Shown here piece after piece: positions 29,428 through 38,200 of a stretch of DNA of 64,000 bases. The first letter of the stretch is position 1; each line of letters begins with the position of its first letter. Source of the stretch: Halorussus caseinilyticus. GTDB lineage: Archaea > Halobacteriota > Halobacteria > Halobacteriales > Haladaptataceae. Under the pieces are notes generated by a model, which saw only the letters and a list, made by a program, of their open reading frames with translations, was not told the origin of the DNA and made no database searches. The translations under genes and the position numbers were made by a program. The stretch spans positions 1 through 64,000 of the forward strand of contig NZ_CP119812.1 of NCBI RefSeq assembly GCF_029338395.1, written 5' to 3'.

Positions 29428-29511
29428 CGGGTTCGCAAAGAGGCGAGACATAGCATCGGCTCATATATGATAATTTTAACAAATTAATCATGTACCAAAA
29501 TAACTCAAAAT

Positions 29512-29580
29512 GATGATGATAAGTGTTCCTCAACGTACTGGTGGCCGCAGTCGGTGATGCAGTACGCGCATTCGGGGTGT
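29512..29580 (-). pseudogene. Zinc-knuckle relic
   Basis: On the minus strand it reads HPECAYCITDCGHQYVEEHL, a CxxC-type remnant. A related scrap with DHGHQYVEGTLSV occurs at 31030-31110. Probably the end of a small zinc protein gene left at a recombination joint beside the orphan cassette. Confidence 0.35.
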
Positions 29581-29590
29581 CGTCGTGGTG

Positions 29591-30376
29591 TCCAAGGAGG
29601 CAGTGGTCGGGCGACTTCTCACGCGGACCGACGACCCCGAACTCATCGCGGACGGCGGCGACAACTTCGTCGCTATCATGCGGCAGGCCGACGACATCGA
29701 CCCCGATGTCGCCAAACGACTCGCTAAATTAGAACGCGACGACGAACTAACGGTCGCCGAGCGGAAACGACTGTTGCAGGCATACGAGAATGAACGGGTC
29801 GATAACGAGGACCTTCGCCGCGTCTCGAAGCTGTTGGACGAGAGTAACGACGAGTATCTCTACGACGATGATGTCTCTATTGACGAGTTGCTTGACAGCG
29901 TAGACACGGCTGACTTAGATAACGTTCATTTAGTCGTAAAAGATGACGAAGGAGATGTACGACCCTTACTTCAAGGCCACTACGATCCGGACGATAATAA
30001 GAAAAACCGTGGTTGGGTTTATCTTAAGGGCAGACATATTCACGGAGAGCAAATGGACGATCCGGACAAGAGCGCTACTGACTTCTTCCCTCTTGGTCAA
30101 AACATCAAGGGGCGTGATTTAGACCCTGCAGAGAAAATGACTGAGAGCGATATAAAGAAGATGGTGTATAAAGCAATAAAAAACTCTGAGACAGATCGAC
30201 AAGACCGCATAGCCTACGACCTTAGTTCAGGCTTGAAATCTCAGACTGGTGTGAGTAGAATTCGAGTCGTTGTTCGAAACGGGCGTGTTCGGCAAGCGTA
30301 TCCGAAGGAAGGAGATGCCGTGCATAAGTGGATTCAGGAAGTTGGTATGTGGAAAGACGAACTAGAAAATCAGTAA
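29591..30376 (+). CDS. Orphan toxin cassette with BECR-like RNase domain (no start)
   Basis: About 260 codons, opening abruptly with VVGRLLTRTDDPELIADGGD, nearly identical to the equivalent point of the cassette at 730-2648; there is no signal peptide, TSP3 or promoter. From residue about 90 it is specific: GWVYLKGRHIHGEQ, SATDFFPLGQNIKG, then a helix and RIRVVVRNGRVRQAYP. This H / RH / T..F / R.VVV..G.V..AYP order fits BECR-fold RNase toxins. It overlaps nothing and is followed 12 nt later by its immunity gene. As a start-less module behind the full toxin gene it can only be used by recombination into that gene, like orphan CdiA-CT or Rhs tips. Confidence 0.7.
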   Translation, partial: SKEAVVGRLLTRTDDPELIADGGDNFVAIMRQADDIDPDVAKRLAKLERDDELTVAERKRLLQAYENERVDNEDLRRVSKLLDESNDEYLYDDDVSIDELLDSVDTADLDNVHLVVKDDEGDVRPLLQGHYDPDDNKKNRGWVYLKGRHIHGEQMDDPDKSATDFFPLGQNIKGRDLDPAEKMTESDIKKMVYKAIKNSETDRQDRIAYDLSSGLKSQTGVSRIRVVVRNGRVRQAYPKEGDAVHKWIQEVGMWKDELENQ

Positions 30377-30388
30377 AAATCGAGAATA

Positions 30389-30901
30389 ATGAATTCTAAC
30401 ACAGCTACCGAGTTCCGAATTCAGTTGAAACACGATCCTAAATTTGAGGAACTCATCGCCGCTAACGAGATGCCAGATGCCCGGATAAAAGTCCGGATTA
30501 ACGACGAGTATCTCCTTGGTGACGAGGATCACTACGTTGAAAGTATTATGATTGGGTTAACTCTTGTTGACTTGTTGGAAGCCGCTGAAAACGTTGTGTC
30601 GGGTACTAGAGGGTCTGTTGAATTGCTGGATAGTGGAACGTATTTAGTTCTTGAACCAGAGGACCAGAGAAGGGTTACCATCAGCAAATGTTTTAGTCCT
30701 TCTGCGGTCTCAAATCCAAGTGAGCGTCTCTTTGACCCGTGCATGGCAACACGAGGAGCTGTTATCTCCGAAATTATTCGTGTTGCCGAGGAATGGCGGA
30801 ATGACGCACTTGAAGTCAACCCGGATATCACTGCAACTAAATGGTTTAAGAACCTACAGGAAAGCGTCGATAGCCTAAATGATGAATTCCAAGACCGATA
30901 G
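30389..30901 (+). CDS. Immunity protein for BECR-like toxin (locus 2)
   Basis: A 170-aa acidic soluble protein, homologous along its length to 201-725: INDEYLLGDEDHYV, ENVVSGTRGSVELL, GTYLVLEPEDQ and a helical C-terminus. It lies 12 nt behind the orphan cassette. With no start for its toxin, its expression would need read-through from upstream or its own promoter (AT-rich AAAATCGAGAATA before the ATG). Confidence 0.7.
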   Translation: MNSNTATEFRIQLKHDPKFEELIAANEMPDARIKVRINDEYLLGDEDHYVESIMIGLTLVDLLEAAENVVSGTRGSVELLDSGTYLVLEPEDQRRVTISKCFSPSAVSNPSERLFDPCMATRGAVISEIIRVAEEWRNDALEVNPDITATKWFKNLQESVDSLNDEFQDR

Positions 30902-31272
30902 TTTACACTATTTTTGGTGATGCATCCCAACGGTCTTTCCCTTCAATTGAACCTCGTTAAGAACGCAGACCACACATAGGTTATTGCTCCCTCCTTACTA
31001 GAGTACTATCAGTCACTCGTTTCGAGGTCGCTAACGGAAAGCGTGCCCTCGACGTACTGGTGGCCGTGGTCGGTGTTTCCAAGCGCGTGATGTCGTCACG
31101 GACATCGAAATCGCTGTCGAACGAGTAAAGGCGACATATCGGCCCCGACACGTCCGCCCCTTTTCGACGCGGTGTATCAGCGTGACGCCGCCCACGACGG
31201 AGGGGCGTTGACTTCTCTCTTCTTCATAGACATTCCGATGGAGTTATTATATGTAGTTGAAAGGACTGGCGT
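30902..31272. other. Gene-free spacer with one zinc-protein relic
   Basis: Only a short minus-strand relic (DHGHQYVEGTLSV, about 31030-31110), related to the one at 29512-29580, is recognisable. A TATA-like AT-rich stretch at 31240-31258 probably serves the membrane-protein gene that follows. Confidence 0.4.
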
Positions 31273-31929
31273 ATGACTGTCCAGATTGAGACTAGCACAG
31301 TAACCGTACTTGTTCCGTTACTACTGGTTATCGTTGAACGCCTCAGCAATCTTGCTCGCCAAATCGCGGACCAACCGGGCGATTTGGTGGATTCCGAACC
31401 ACTGTTCTTCCCCGGAAACACGACGGACGACCCCGACGCAAAACTAACGCACGTCCGACAACGACTACCTCAGCTTGGCCGATTGAACTACCTCCACAGT
31501 ACGAATATGGCGTTACTCTCGGGAGCGTTCGTACTTGCTGTTACCGTCGATACACCCCTCGTCGGGAACGTCCTCGGTCTCGTAGTGCTTCTCATCTGGC
31601 TTCAACTTCCACTACTCGAAATCGACGAGTACGGAACAATCCGAGAAAACATCAAGCACCCGAAATCACTCTACGTCCACATCGCGGGAACGCTTCTCCT
31701 TGCACTACTACTCACCGGCGGATGGGGATTCCAACCGGGCCTCTTCATCACACACACGAACCTATTCAAACCGGACGTAGAGACATTCCTCCAGTACGAC
31801 CACCAACTCCTTTCGTCACTAATCCTCGCTCTCTCGCTGTTCGGGACGACTCTCGGCTTCCTCTGGTTCTTCGAGCAAGAAGCTGACCAAGCCGCCAAAG
31901 ACGAATCACCCATCTCACTCCTTAGTTAG
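31273..31929 (+). CDS. Multi-spanning membrane protein, unknown
   Basis: 218 aa. An N-terminal hydrophobic helix (VTVLVPLLLVIVERL), a polar stretch, then four membrane helices: MALLSGAFVLAVTV, VLGLVVLLIWLQLP, IAGTLLLALLLTGGWGF and LSSLILALSLFGTTLGFLWF. No transporter or enzyme motif seen. It stands alone on its strand between the toxin locus and a repressor gene. Confidence 0.6.
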   Translation: MTVQIETSTVTVLVPLLLVIVERLSNLARQIADQPGDLVDSEPLFFPGNTTDDPDAKLTHVRQRLPQLGRLNYLHSTNMALLSGAFVLAVTVDTPLVGNVLGLVVLLIWLQLPLLEIDEYGTIRENIKHPKSLYVHIAGTLLLALLLTGGWGFQPGLFITHTNLFKPDVETFLQYDHQLLSSLILALSLFGTTLGFLWFFEQEADQAAKDESPISLLS

Positions 31930-32035
31930 CGACTCGCCGTAATTCGCTACTGCTAGTTTTCATCTCGGACACCTGTATTCGTCAAACTAAGGGAATAGAA
32001 AGTGAAAGAGATAATATATTAACCATATTGTAGGA

Positions 32036-32311
32036 TTAGCTATTATTAGACTTACCTTCCAACTCGCTCGCGTCGAGTTCGCCAGCCAAATACGCGCAAC
32101 CTTTCTCCGTAATCCGGTACATAGCCTTCGATTCATCAACTCGTTCAAGTAGTCCGTTTTGGCTAAGTGTTCGACACCGTTCAGAGACGTATCGACGGTC
32201 GTAGTCGATGTTATAACCGATTGTGCTGGGATTAGCGGCGATGCCCGCGTCTCGGAGTAATTCGAGGATGTAATCGTCGGCCCGAGTCATCCAGTCTATC
32301 CGCGGGCGCAT
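32036..32311 (-). CDS. PhiH1-repressor-like winged-helix protein
   Basis: About 91 aa from MRPRIDWMTRADDYILELLR. The core DAGIAANPSTIGYNIDYDRRYVSERCRTLSQNGLLERVDE followed by an YRITEKGCAYLAGELDA wing is characteristic of the haloarchaeal phage PhiH1 repressor family. I prefer the ATG at 32311 over the upstream one at 32371 because family members usually start close to the MTxADD segment. It is divergent from the plasmid gene cluster at 32641-34798, which it may repress. Confidence 0.75.
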   Translation of the reverse strand: MRPRIDWMTRADDYILELLRDAGIAANPSTIGYNIDYDRRYVSERCRTLSQNGLLERVDESKAMYRITEKGCAYLAGELDASELEGKSNNS

Positions 32312-32464
32312 ACCTCCAAATCCGGAGAAAGAGCGTTTAGTCCTACTGTTCTGGAACCTATGGGGGCACAAACGTAGTCTACAGCTTACGTTTATCCAGT
32401 AAACTTATTACTCCCTTCAGACATTCCAAATAATAGGAAGCAACTCGCGGACCTGTTGCTCTCG

Positions 32465-32533
32465 GGTCCAGTTGGCAAAGGAAGCGGACCGATGCTTGGG
32501 ACATCGGGTCCGCGGAACGCTTCCACTTGGACC
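32465..32533 (+). ncRNA. Candidate structured RNA (69-nt three-part hairpin)
   Basis: Nested stems: GGTCCA (32465-32470) with TGGACC (32528-32533); GGAAGC (32480-32485) with GCTTCC (32519-32524); GGACCGATG (32486-32494) with CATC-G-GGTCC (32502-32511), loop CTTGGGA. No protein frame is convincing here. It lies between the divergent repressor and the PadR-like gene. It could be a small RNA, a leader structure or a DNA cruciform site. Confidence 0.4.
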
Positions 32534-32640
32534 AGCAGAAGCATGCAAGCCTACTGTGAGGCGGGACTTGAATCTCCCGCACGGATAGCCGCGTGTATCG
32601 ACTCTGCAAACACTCCGTCAGAACGCGGAGGTGCCGGACG

Positions 32641-33057
32641 GTGACGGCCGAGGCTCTGCCGTCACTTGTAGACCTCCACGGGTTCCAACGAGACGTACTC
32701 TTCGCGGTCCGCGCGCTGGAACGGGACGGCGACCCGCCGCGGGGCCTCCGCGTGAAACGCCGGTTGGAAGCGACGTACTACGAGGAAGTCCATCACGGCC
32801 GTCTCTACCAGAATCTCGACGCGCTCGCTGACCAAAACCTCGTCTCGAAAGGCGCGAAAGATGGCCGCGCCAACGAGTACACTACCACCGAGGCGGCGCG
32901 CACTATCCTCGACGCGCACGTTCGAGGGCGCGCCGAACAGGTCGGCGTCGAACTCGCCGAAGACGAGAACCCCGACGCCTTCCCGAGCGACGAGACGCCG
33001 GACGGCCAGACGGAACTCGGCGACACAGAGGCCCTGCCAACGGAGGGCGAAGCGTAG
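32641..33057 (+). CDS. PadR-like winged-helix regulator
   Basis: 138 aa from a GTG. The core LHGFQRDVLFAVRALERDGDPPRG, then VHHGRLYQNLDALADQNLV and an ANEYTTTEAA wing, is a PadR/winged-helix domain; the C-terminus is acidic and disordered. It is first gene of a tightly packed row (next start overlaps its stop) typical of haloarchaeal plasmids. Probable autoregulator of that row. Confidence 0.75.
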   Translation: MTAEALPSLVDLHGFQRDVLFAVRALERDGDPPRGLRVKRRLEATYYEEVHHGRLYQNLDALADQNLVSKGAKDGRANEYTTTEAARTILDAHVRGRAEQVGVELAEDENPDAFPSDETPDGQTELGDTEALPTEGEA

Positions 33058-33572
33058 TGACCGCCCGCGACGAGTTCGGTCCGGACCTCGATACGGCGAT
33101 TCCCGAGACGTTCGACGTATGTCCGGACTGTGGCACGCCGACGGTGAAACTCGGGAGTCACAACTGTCCGACCGACGACTCCCTCCAAGACCCGACGCGC
33201 GAAGAGCGCGACAAACGCATCGAACAAGACCCCTACTCGGACGGCGAAACGGTTCTCGTTCGTGACCGGCCGCGGACGTGGGCGTACGCCTACCACGAGA
33301 CCGACGCGGACGGCAACACGCTTTGTCCCGCCCACCAGAACGCCGACTTCTACGAATGCACGCGCTCGAAAGCGAAGGAACGCCAGTTCGCGCCCTGCCA
33401 GTTCTGCCGTCGTATCCGCGAGGCGAACAGCGACGACCGGGACGCCGACCGCGACCGGAACGGAGACGGGCCGGACCCGAGTGCCGACGCCGACCGGGAC
33501 TGTGACGCCGAGCGTTCCGACCGAGAGCGCGCCAACCGTGACCGCGAGCGCGGGGTGGTCGCGTGTGAGTAG
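33057..33572 (+). CDS. Zinc-finger protein of plasmid cluster
   Basis: 171 aa, GTG start overlapping the previous stop. It has CPDCGTPTVKLGSHNC near the N-terminus, a central CPAHQNADFYECTRS and CQFCRRIR, and a long Asp/Arg-rich tail. Several Cys/His pairs suggest two zinc sites. Likely nucleic-acid binding; role unknown. Confidence 0.6.
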   Translation: MTARDEFGPDLDTAIPETFDVCPDCGTPTVKLGSHNCPTDDSLQDPTREERDKRIEQDPYSDGETVLVRDRPRTWAYAYHETDADGNTLCPAHQNADFYECTRSKAKERQFAPCQFCRRIREANSDDRDADRDRNGDGPDPSADADRDCDAERSDRERANRDRERGVVACE

Positions 33573-33687
33573 TACATCCTCGGCGCTCGCCGACGGCCAC
33601 TGTCCCGAGTGCGGCACGCCGATTACGGCGCTCTCGGCGACCGGCCCGGACGCCCACCATGCCGACCCCTGCGGTTGCACCGTCTAA
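33565..33687 (+). CDS. 40-aa zinc-ribbon peptide
   Basis: GTG start inside the end of the previous gene. It contains HCPECGTPITALSATG and ends HHADPCGCTV. The four Cys can bind one zinc. Coupled by overlap to the gene before it. Confidence 0.5.
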   Translation: MSSTSSALADGHCPECGTPITALSATGPDAHHADPCGCTV

Positions 33688-33713
33688 CAACCAACCAACG
33701 ACTCTCGAAACCC

Positions 33714-34070
33714 ATGACCGACAACACCAACGCGACTGAAAGCACCGCCAGCAAATCACTCGACACCACTATCGCACCCGCGACAACGAAGGCGGACAAG
33801 CAAGACACCATCTACTACCTCGAACGCCTCTTCGTCGGCGCGTACCCACCCGGCACCACGCTCCAGTACCACGACTACGAACTCACCCACACGTCCGAGG
33901 GCGTCTGGAGCGTCCACCACCGCGACGACGCCAATCCCATCGACGTACTGAACGTCGCCGCGTTCCGGAGCGCCACCGAACTACAGGCGTACCTCGACGA
34001 CCTCGCCAACCACGCCCCGGACTCCCGAGAGGAATGGCGTACGCACCGAACGCGAGGAAACAACCGATGA
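33714..34070 (+). CDS. Uncharacterised plasmid-cluster protein
   Basis: 118 aa. A Thr/Ala-rich disordered N-terminus, then a compact domain from YYLERLFVGAYPPGTTLQYH to FRSATELQAYLDDLAN. Its stop overlaps the next start (ATGA). No known family seen. Confidence 0.6.
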   Translation: MTDNTNATESTASKSLDTTIAPATTKADKQDTIYYLERLFVGAYPPGTTLQYHDYELTHTSEGVWSVHHRDDANPIDVLNVAAFRSATELQAYLDDLANHAPDSREEWRTHRTRGNNR

Positions 34071-34798
34071 GCGCCGACGAGTTCGACCAGCCAATCGACG
34101 CGCTCGACCACCACGACCTCGCCCGCGAAGTCCGGAAGCTCCGCGAGGAAGTCGAAGCACTCCGCGCAGAGTACGAAAGCCAGCAGGTCGAAATAGAACA
34201 ACTGCGTGGCGACCTGCAACGCGAACGCCGCGAACGCAAGGACGCCGAAGAGGAACTGAAGAAAGAGCGCACCCAACAAATCGCTCGCGCGAAGGCCGAC
34301 GTACGTGAGGACGTGCAAGACCTCCACGACACGGTGGTTGACGAACAACAGACGCGAAGCCGCGCCGACGCCCAACTCAAACACCGCGTGAACGAACTCG
34401 CCGACGCCGCCGACGTGGAAGTCACCGACGACGACCTCATCGAGAAAGACCGTCTCGTCCGACTCGTCCGGAACGGACCAGAAGACGTGACGGACCGCAT
34501 CTATCCCGTCCACGAACGCGCCCGCGCCCTGCTCGAACACGCCGACGATTGGGGCCGTGTCGTCTCGGACGCCAACGGCTACCGCGTCGTCTACACTGCT
34601 CCCGACGTGCGACTCTTCCTGAACGCGTACTTCGACCGCACCTTCAAATCGAGCGAAATTAAACGTGTCTTCGAGAAAATCGAGGGCTTGGCCGAAACGT
34701 CGCCGCGTACCGTCCGCAAGGACAAGACGCGGAAGGGCGAACACGTCCTGACCGTCGAACTCACCGTAGACGGCCACATCTTCACCGCCGACGGCTAG
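34067..34798 (+). CDS. Coiled-coil DNA-binding-like protein of plasmid cluster
   Basis: 243 aa. Residues 20-110 form a long coiled coil (REVRKLREEVEALRAEYES, RERRERKDAEEELKKER). The C-terminal half, from LIEKDRLVRLVRNGPEDVTD to TFKSSEIKRVFEKIEGLAE, looks like a winged helix. Such coiled-coil plus winged-helix proteins occur in haloarchaeal plasmid maintenance rows. Last gene of the row; role not known. Confidence 0.6.
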   Translation: MSADEFDQPIDALDHHDLAREVRKLREEVEALRAEYESQQVEIEQLRGDLQRERRERKDAEEELKKERTQQIARAKADVREDVQDLHDTVVDEQQTRSRADAQLKHRVNELADAADVEVTDDDLIEKDRLVRLVRNGPEDVTDRIYPVHERARALLEHADDWGRVVSDANGYRVVYTAPDVRLFLNAYFDRTFKSSEIKRVFEKIEGLAETSPRTVRKDKTRKGEHVLTVELTVDGHIFTADG

Positions 34799-35141
34799 CC
34801 ACGCCCCCCGACTCATAGGTGGTGTTAGCACAGCCACCAGTGGCGGGGTGTCAGCGACACCCCGCACTCTCCCACAAGAAGGCTCTCACGACAACCACAC
34901 TTGCACACACGGTCTAGCGGACTTGTACAAGGCGGTATAGGTAGTCGTGGATGTATTTTGAAGTGTGGTCGTCGGTGGTCGTCTCGGGGACAGTACCGGA
35001 CCTGATTCTGCTAACACCACCTGTTCGGCACTGGCGGGACGATACCCGGCCGTGACTATCACCCTCAGCGAAACCGCCGCTTGGTTCGTTACTCGTCACC
35101 ACTGACCGAGCAACCGAGTAACAGTCTTTCAGTATTTAACT
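34799..35141. repeat. Upstream region shared with toxin locus 1
   Basis: From about 34980 to 35141 the sequence matches the stretch upstream of toxin gene 1 (8757-8929, inverted), including GATTCTGCTAACACCACCTG and GACCGAGCAACCGAGTAAC. Locus 2 keeps only the last 70 bp or so. No gene is visible; 34799-34979 holds nothing recognisable. Confidence 0.65.
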
Positions 35142-35253
35142 ACCTGCTATAACAGGTCTCGTTCGTCTCTGGTATTTCAATCTTCCATTCAGTATCAGAT
35201 TTTATAATACGCAATAGACACTTTAGATGCTAGTTTCTACTGCACTGCAATGA
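35142..35253 (+). promoter_or_regulatory. Conserved toxin promoter with palindrome, TATA box and 8-codon uORF
   Basis: Palindrome 35142-35157, TATA box 35201-35208, uORF MLVSTALQ at 35227-35253 overlapping the main ATG at 35250. The uORF codons differ from the other two loci but its length, frame and overlap are kept. Confidence 0.72.
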
Positions 35254-38200
35254 ACGCTCGGAGCCAGCAGATTCTCGCCGTCGCCTTCTCCATCCTCATC
35301 GTCACGGCGACGGTCACGCCCGCGACTGCCGCCCTTGACTCGTCATCCTCCCAGTCCGACGCCGACCTCCCCTCACTCTCGTCGCTCGCCACCACTATCG
35401 CAGGCCACGAACTCTTCCCCGACACACCCGGCAACGGTAACGGAAATGGACCCGGCAATGGAAACGGGAAGGGACCGGGCCAGACGACGACCGCGACCAC
35501 AACGACGGCCGGGAATGAGACGACCACACCCGGCCAAGGCCCGCCGGAAAACCCCGGACAGGGACCGCCAAAGAACAAAACGCAGGGACCGCCCGAGAAC
35601 CCCGGCCAAGGTCCGCCGGAGAACAAGACGCAAGGCCCACCGGAGAATCCCGGACAGGGACCACCCGAGAACCCCGGACAGGGACCGCCGGAGAATCCCG
35701 GTCAGGGACCGCCGGAGAACCCCGGACAAGGACCGCCACCGCACGCGGGGCCGCCGTCGTGGGTGCCGAACAAGGGCGGGAACTCGAACGCGGACAAGCG
35801 CGGCCCGCCCGAATGGGCGAAGAACGGGCAAGCCCCGCTACCGCCTACGAATCGGTCGGCGCTCCGTAATCGGAGCGAACCACTGGCGAACGCGACTCTC
35901 AACGTCTCTATCCGCGAGAACGCTTCGGCCGCCGACTACCGGCTTGCCGCCATCGACGCCCTCCAAACCACCGAGTTCGACGCGCCCGGTAGCTCCGCCG
36001 ACGACCACCGCCGCCAAGCCCTCCGCGAACTCAACGAATCGCTCGACTACGTTCTCGACGCCAACCGTACCACGTCGGCGGAACTCTTCGAGCGCGATAA
36101 GGAAGCGAGTACACCCCCGCACTTCGCGCCGAGCGTCACGAAACTACTCGTTCGCTCGGACGAACGCCTCGCGGCGACCGCTATCGCGGACGCCGACCGA
36201 CTCGCGGCGACCCTGAACGACCGGAACGTCTCGTTCGACCAGCAAGCCGTCGCAGAGAACATCTCCGGGGCGCGCCGAGCAGTCGAGCGCGCCGAGCGCT
36301 TCCGCGCCCGTGGCCAACAGCACACCGCCATCAGCCAGTATCGGGTGGCATGGATTCACGCCCAGCAAGCCCTCGACGTACTCGACCTCGCTACGACGCC
36401 GAACGTCACGGTGACCACTCGCGAGGACATGCCTCACGAGGGGAACGTCACCTACGCGGTTCGTGGCCACGTCTTCGACGTGCGCACTCACGAACTCGCG
36501 CTGGCGCTGTCGTTGAACGGTGCGAATCGGACGCTCAATCTGTCGGTGAACACGATGCCGGGCGCGATTGGGACGTTCGAGACGAACGTGACGCTTTCGC
36601 GGCAGGTCAACGAAATCACCGTTTCAGCGACCGACCCGAACCGGCGGTGGTCGCCCGACTACGGCGGCGAAAACAGGACCGTCGGCCGGGACGTGCTTCG
36701 ACTCGACGGCGACCTCTTGCCGGACACCTACGAAGAACAGGTGACGGGAACCGACCCGCTCAGTCCGGACAGCAACGCGTCGCAGACTTCGTTCAACGAA
36801 TCGGGGAACAACATCACGGACGGGGCGGAGGACTTCGACAACGACGGGGAGACCGCCGCGCAAGCCTACTGGTTCGACCTCGACCCGCTGGACAACGACA
36901 CCGACGGCGACCGCCTACAGGACGGCTTCGAACTCCAGTTCCAAGCGCTCGACCCGCTGGACACCGACTCCGACAACGACACGGTTCGGGACCCCGCCGA
37001 GGACCTCGACAACGACTCGCTGTCGAATCGCCGCGAGCAGACAGCAGGTACGAATCCGGTCGAAAACGACACCGACGGCGACACGTTGAACGACTCGGCG
37101 GAACTCGCCAACGAGACCGACCCCTTGTCGCCCGACACCGACAGCGACGGCTTGCGCGACCCCGACGAGTACGAAGTCGGCACCGACCCGACCGACCCCG
37201 ACACCGACGGTGACGGCGTGCTGGACAGCGACGAGACGTTTGCGACCGAGACCACCGACGAGGAGACCGGCGTCACCGTCAACGTCACCGGCGAAGGCAA
37301 CGTCGCGGGCGCGGTGTCGGTGAACACGAGTTCGCGGACGATTCTGGAGACCGCGAGCGTGCAGAACGTGAGCGCGTCGGGAGCCTACGACTTCGAGACG
37401 ACCGCGAACTTCTCGACGGCGACCATCTCGCTGCCGTACAACGACTCGCGGGTCAGCGCCGAGAACGAGACGACGCTCGGCGCGTATCGGTACAACGAGA
37501 CGCTCCAGACGTTCGTCGCCGTCACCAACTCGACGGTAGACACCCGCAACGACACGGTGACCGCCGAGACGCCGCACTTCTCGACGTACACGGTGCTGTC
37601 AACTGAGACGTGGGAATCGCGGTTCGACCGCGCGCTCCCGGACAAGTGGTCGAACACGGACAACTTCAGCACCCTCGACGGCTGGGAAGAGGACGGCAAC
37701 GTCTCGACGGCGACGGTCGACCGCGCCGGAGTCGCCACGAGCGACGCCGCCAGCGAGGAGTCGGCGGCGGTAGTCGGGTCGCTCACGCGCGAGCAGACCG
37801 AGCGCAACTGGTCGAAGCCGTCTGAGACCGAGAGCGAGACGACTACGACATCGGAGGGGTCCGAAACGACGACCACAGTGACGGCGACGACGACGGAAAC
37901 GGTGTCAGGTTACGAATACTGCGAGCAGTCCGGGCCGGAGAGCAACTGGGGATGTGAGCCGACCGAGGAACCCTCGGAGACGACCGAAGAGGAAGTGTCG
38001 AACCCGGACCCGAAGGTCGACTCGGACGGCGACGGGACGTACGACCGCTACGACGACTGTCCGGCGACGCCGGGTGAGAACAACGGGTGTCCCCAGCATA
38101 GCGACAACGACGGTATCAAAGATTACAACGACGAGTGCGACAACAAGGAGGGGTACGGCGACGGGTGCCCGACCCACAGCGACGCCGACGAGGTGTCGGA

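Noticed and set aside
32560-32583. GCGGGACTTGAATCTCCCGC resembles a tRNA T-arm on the minus strand
   Set aside because: The pairing around the TTCAAGT loop is off by one, and no acceptor, D or anticodon arms can be drawn nearby.
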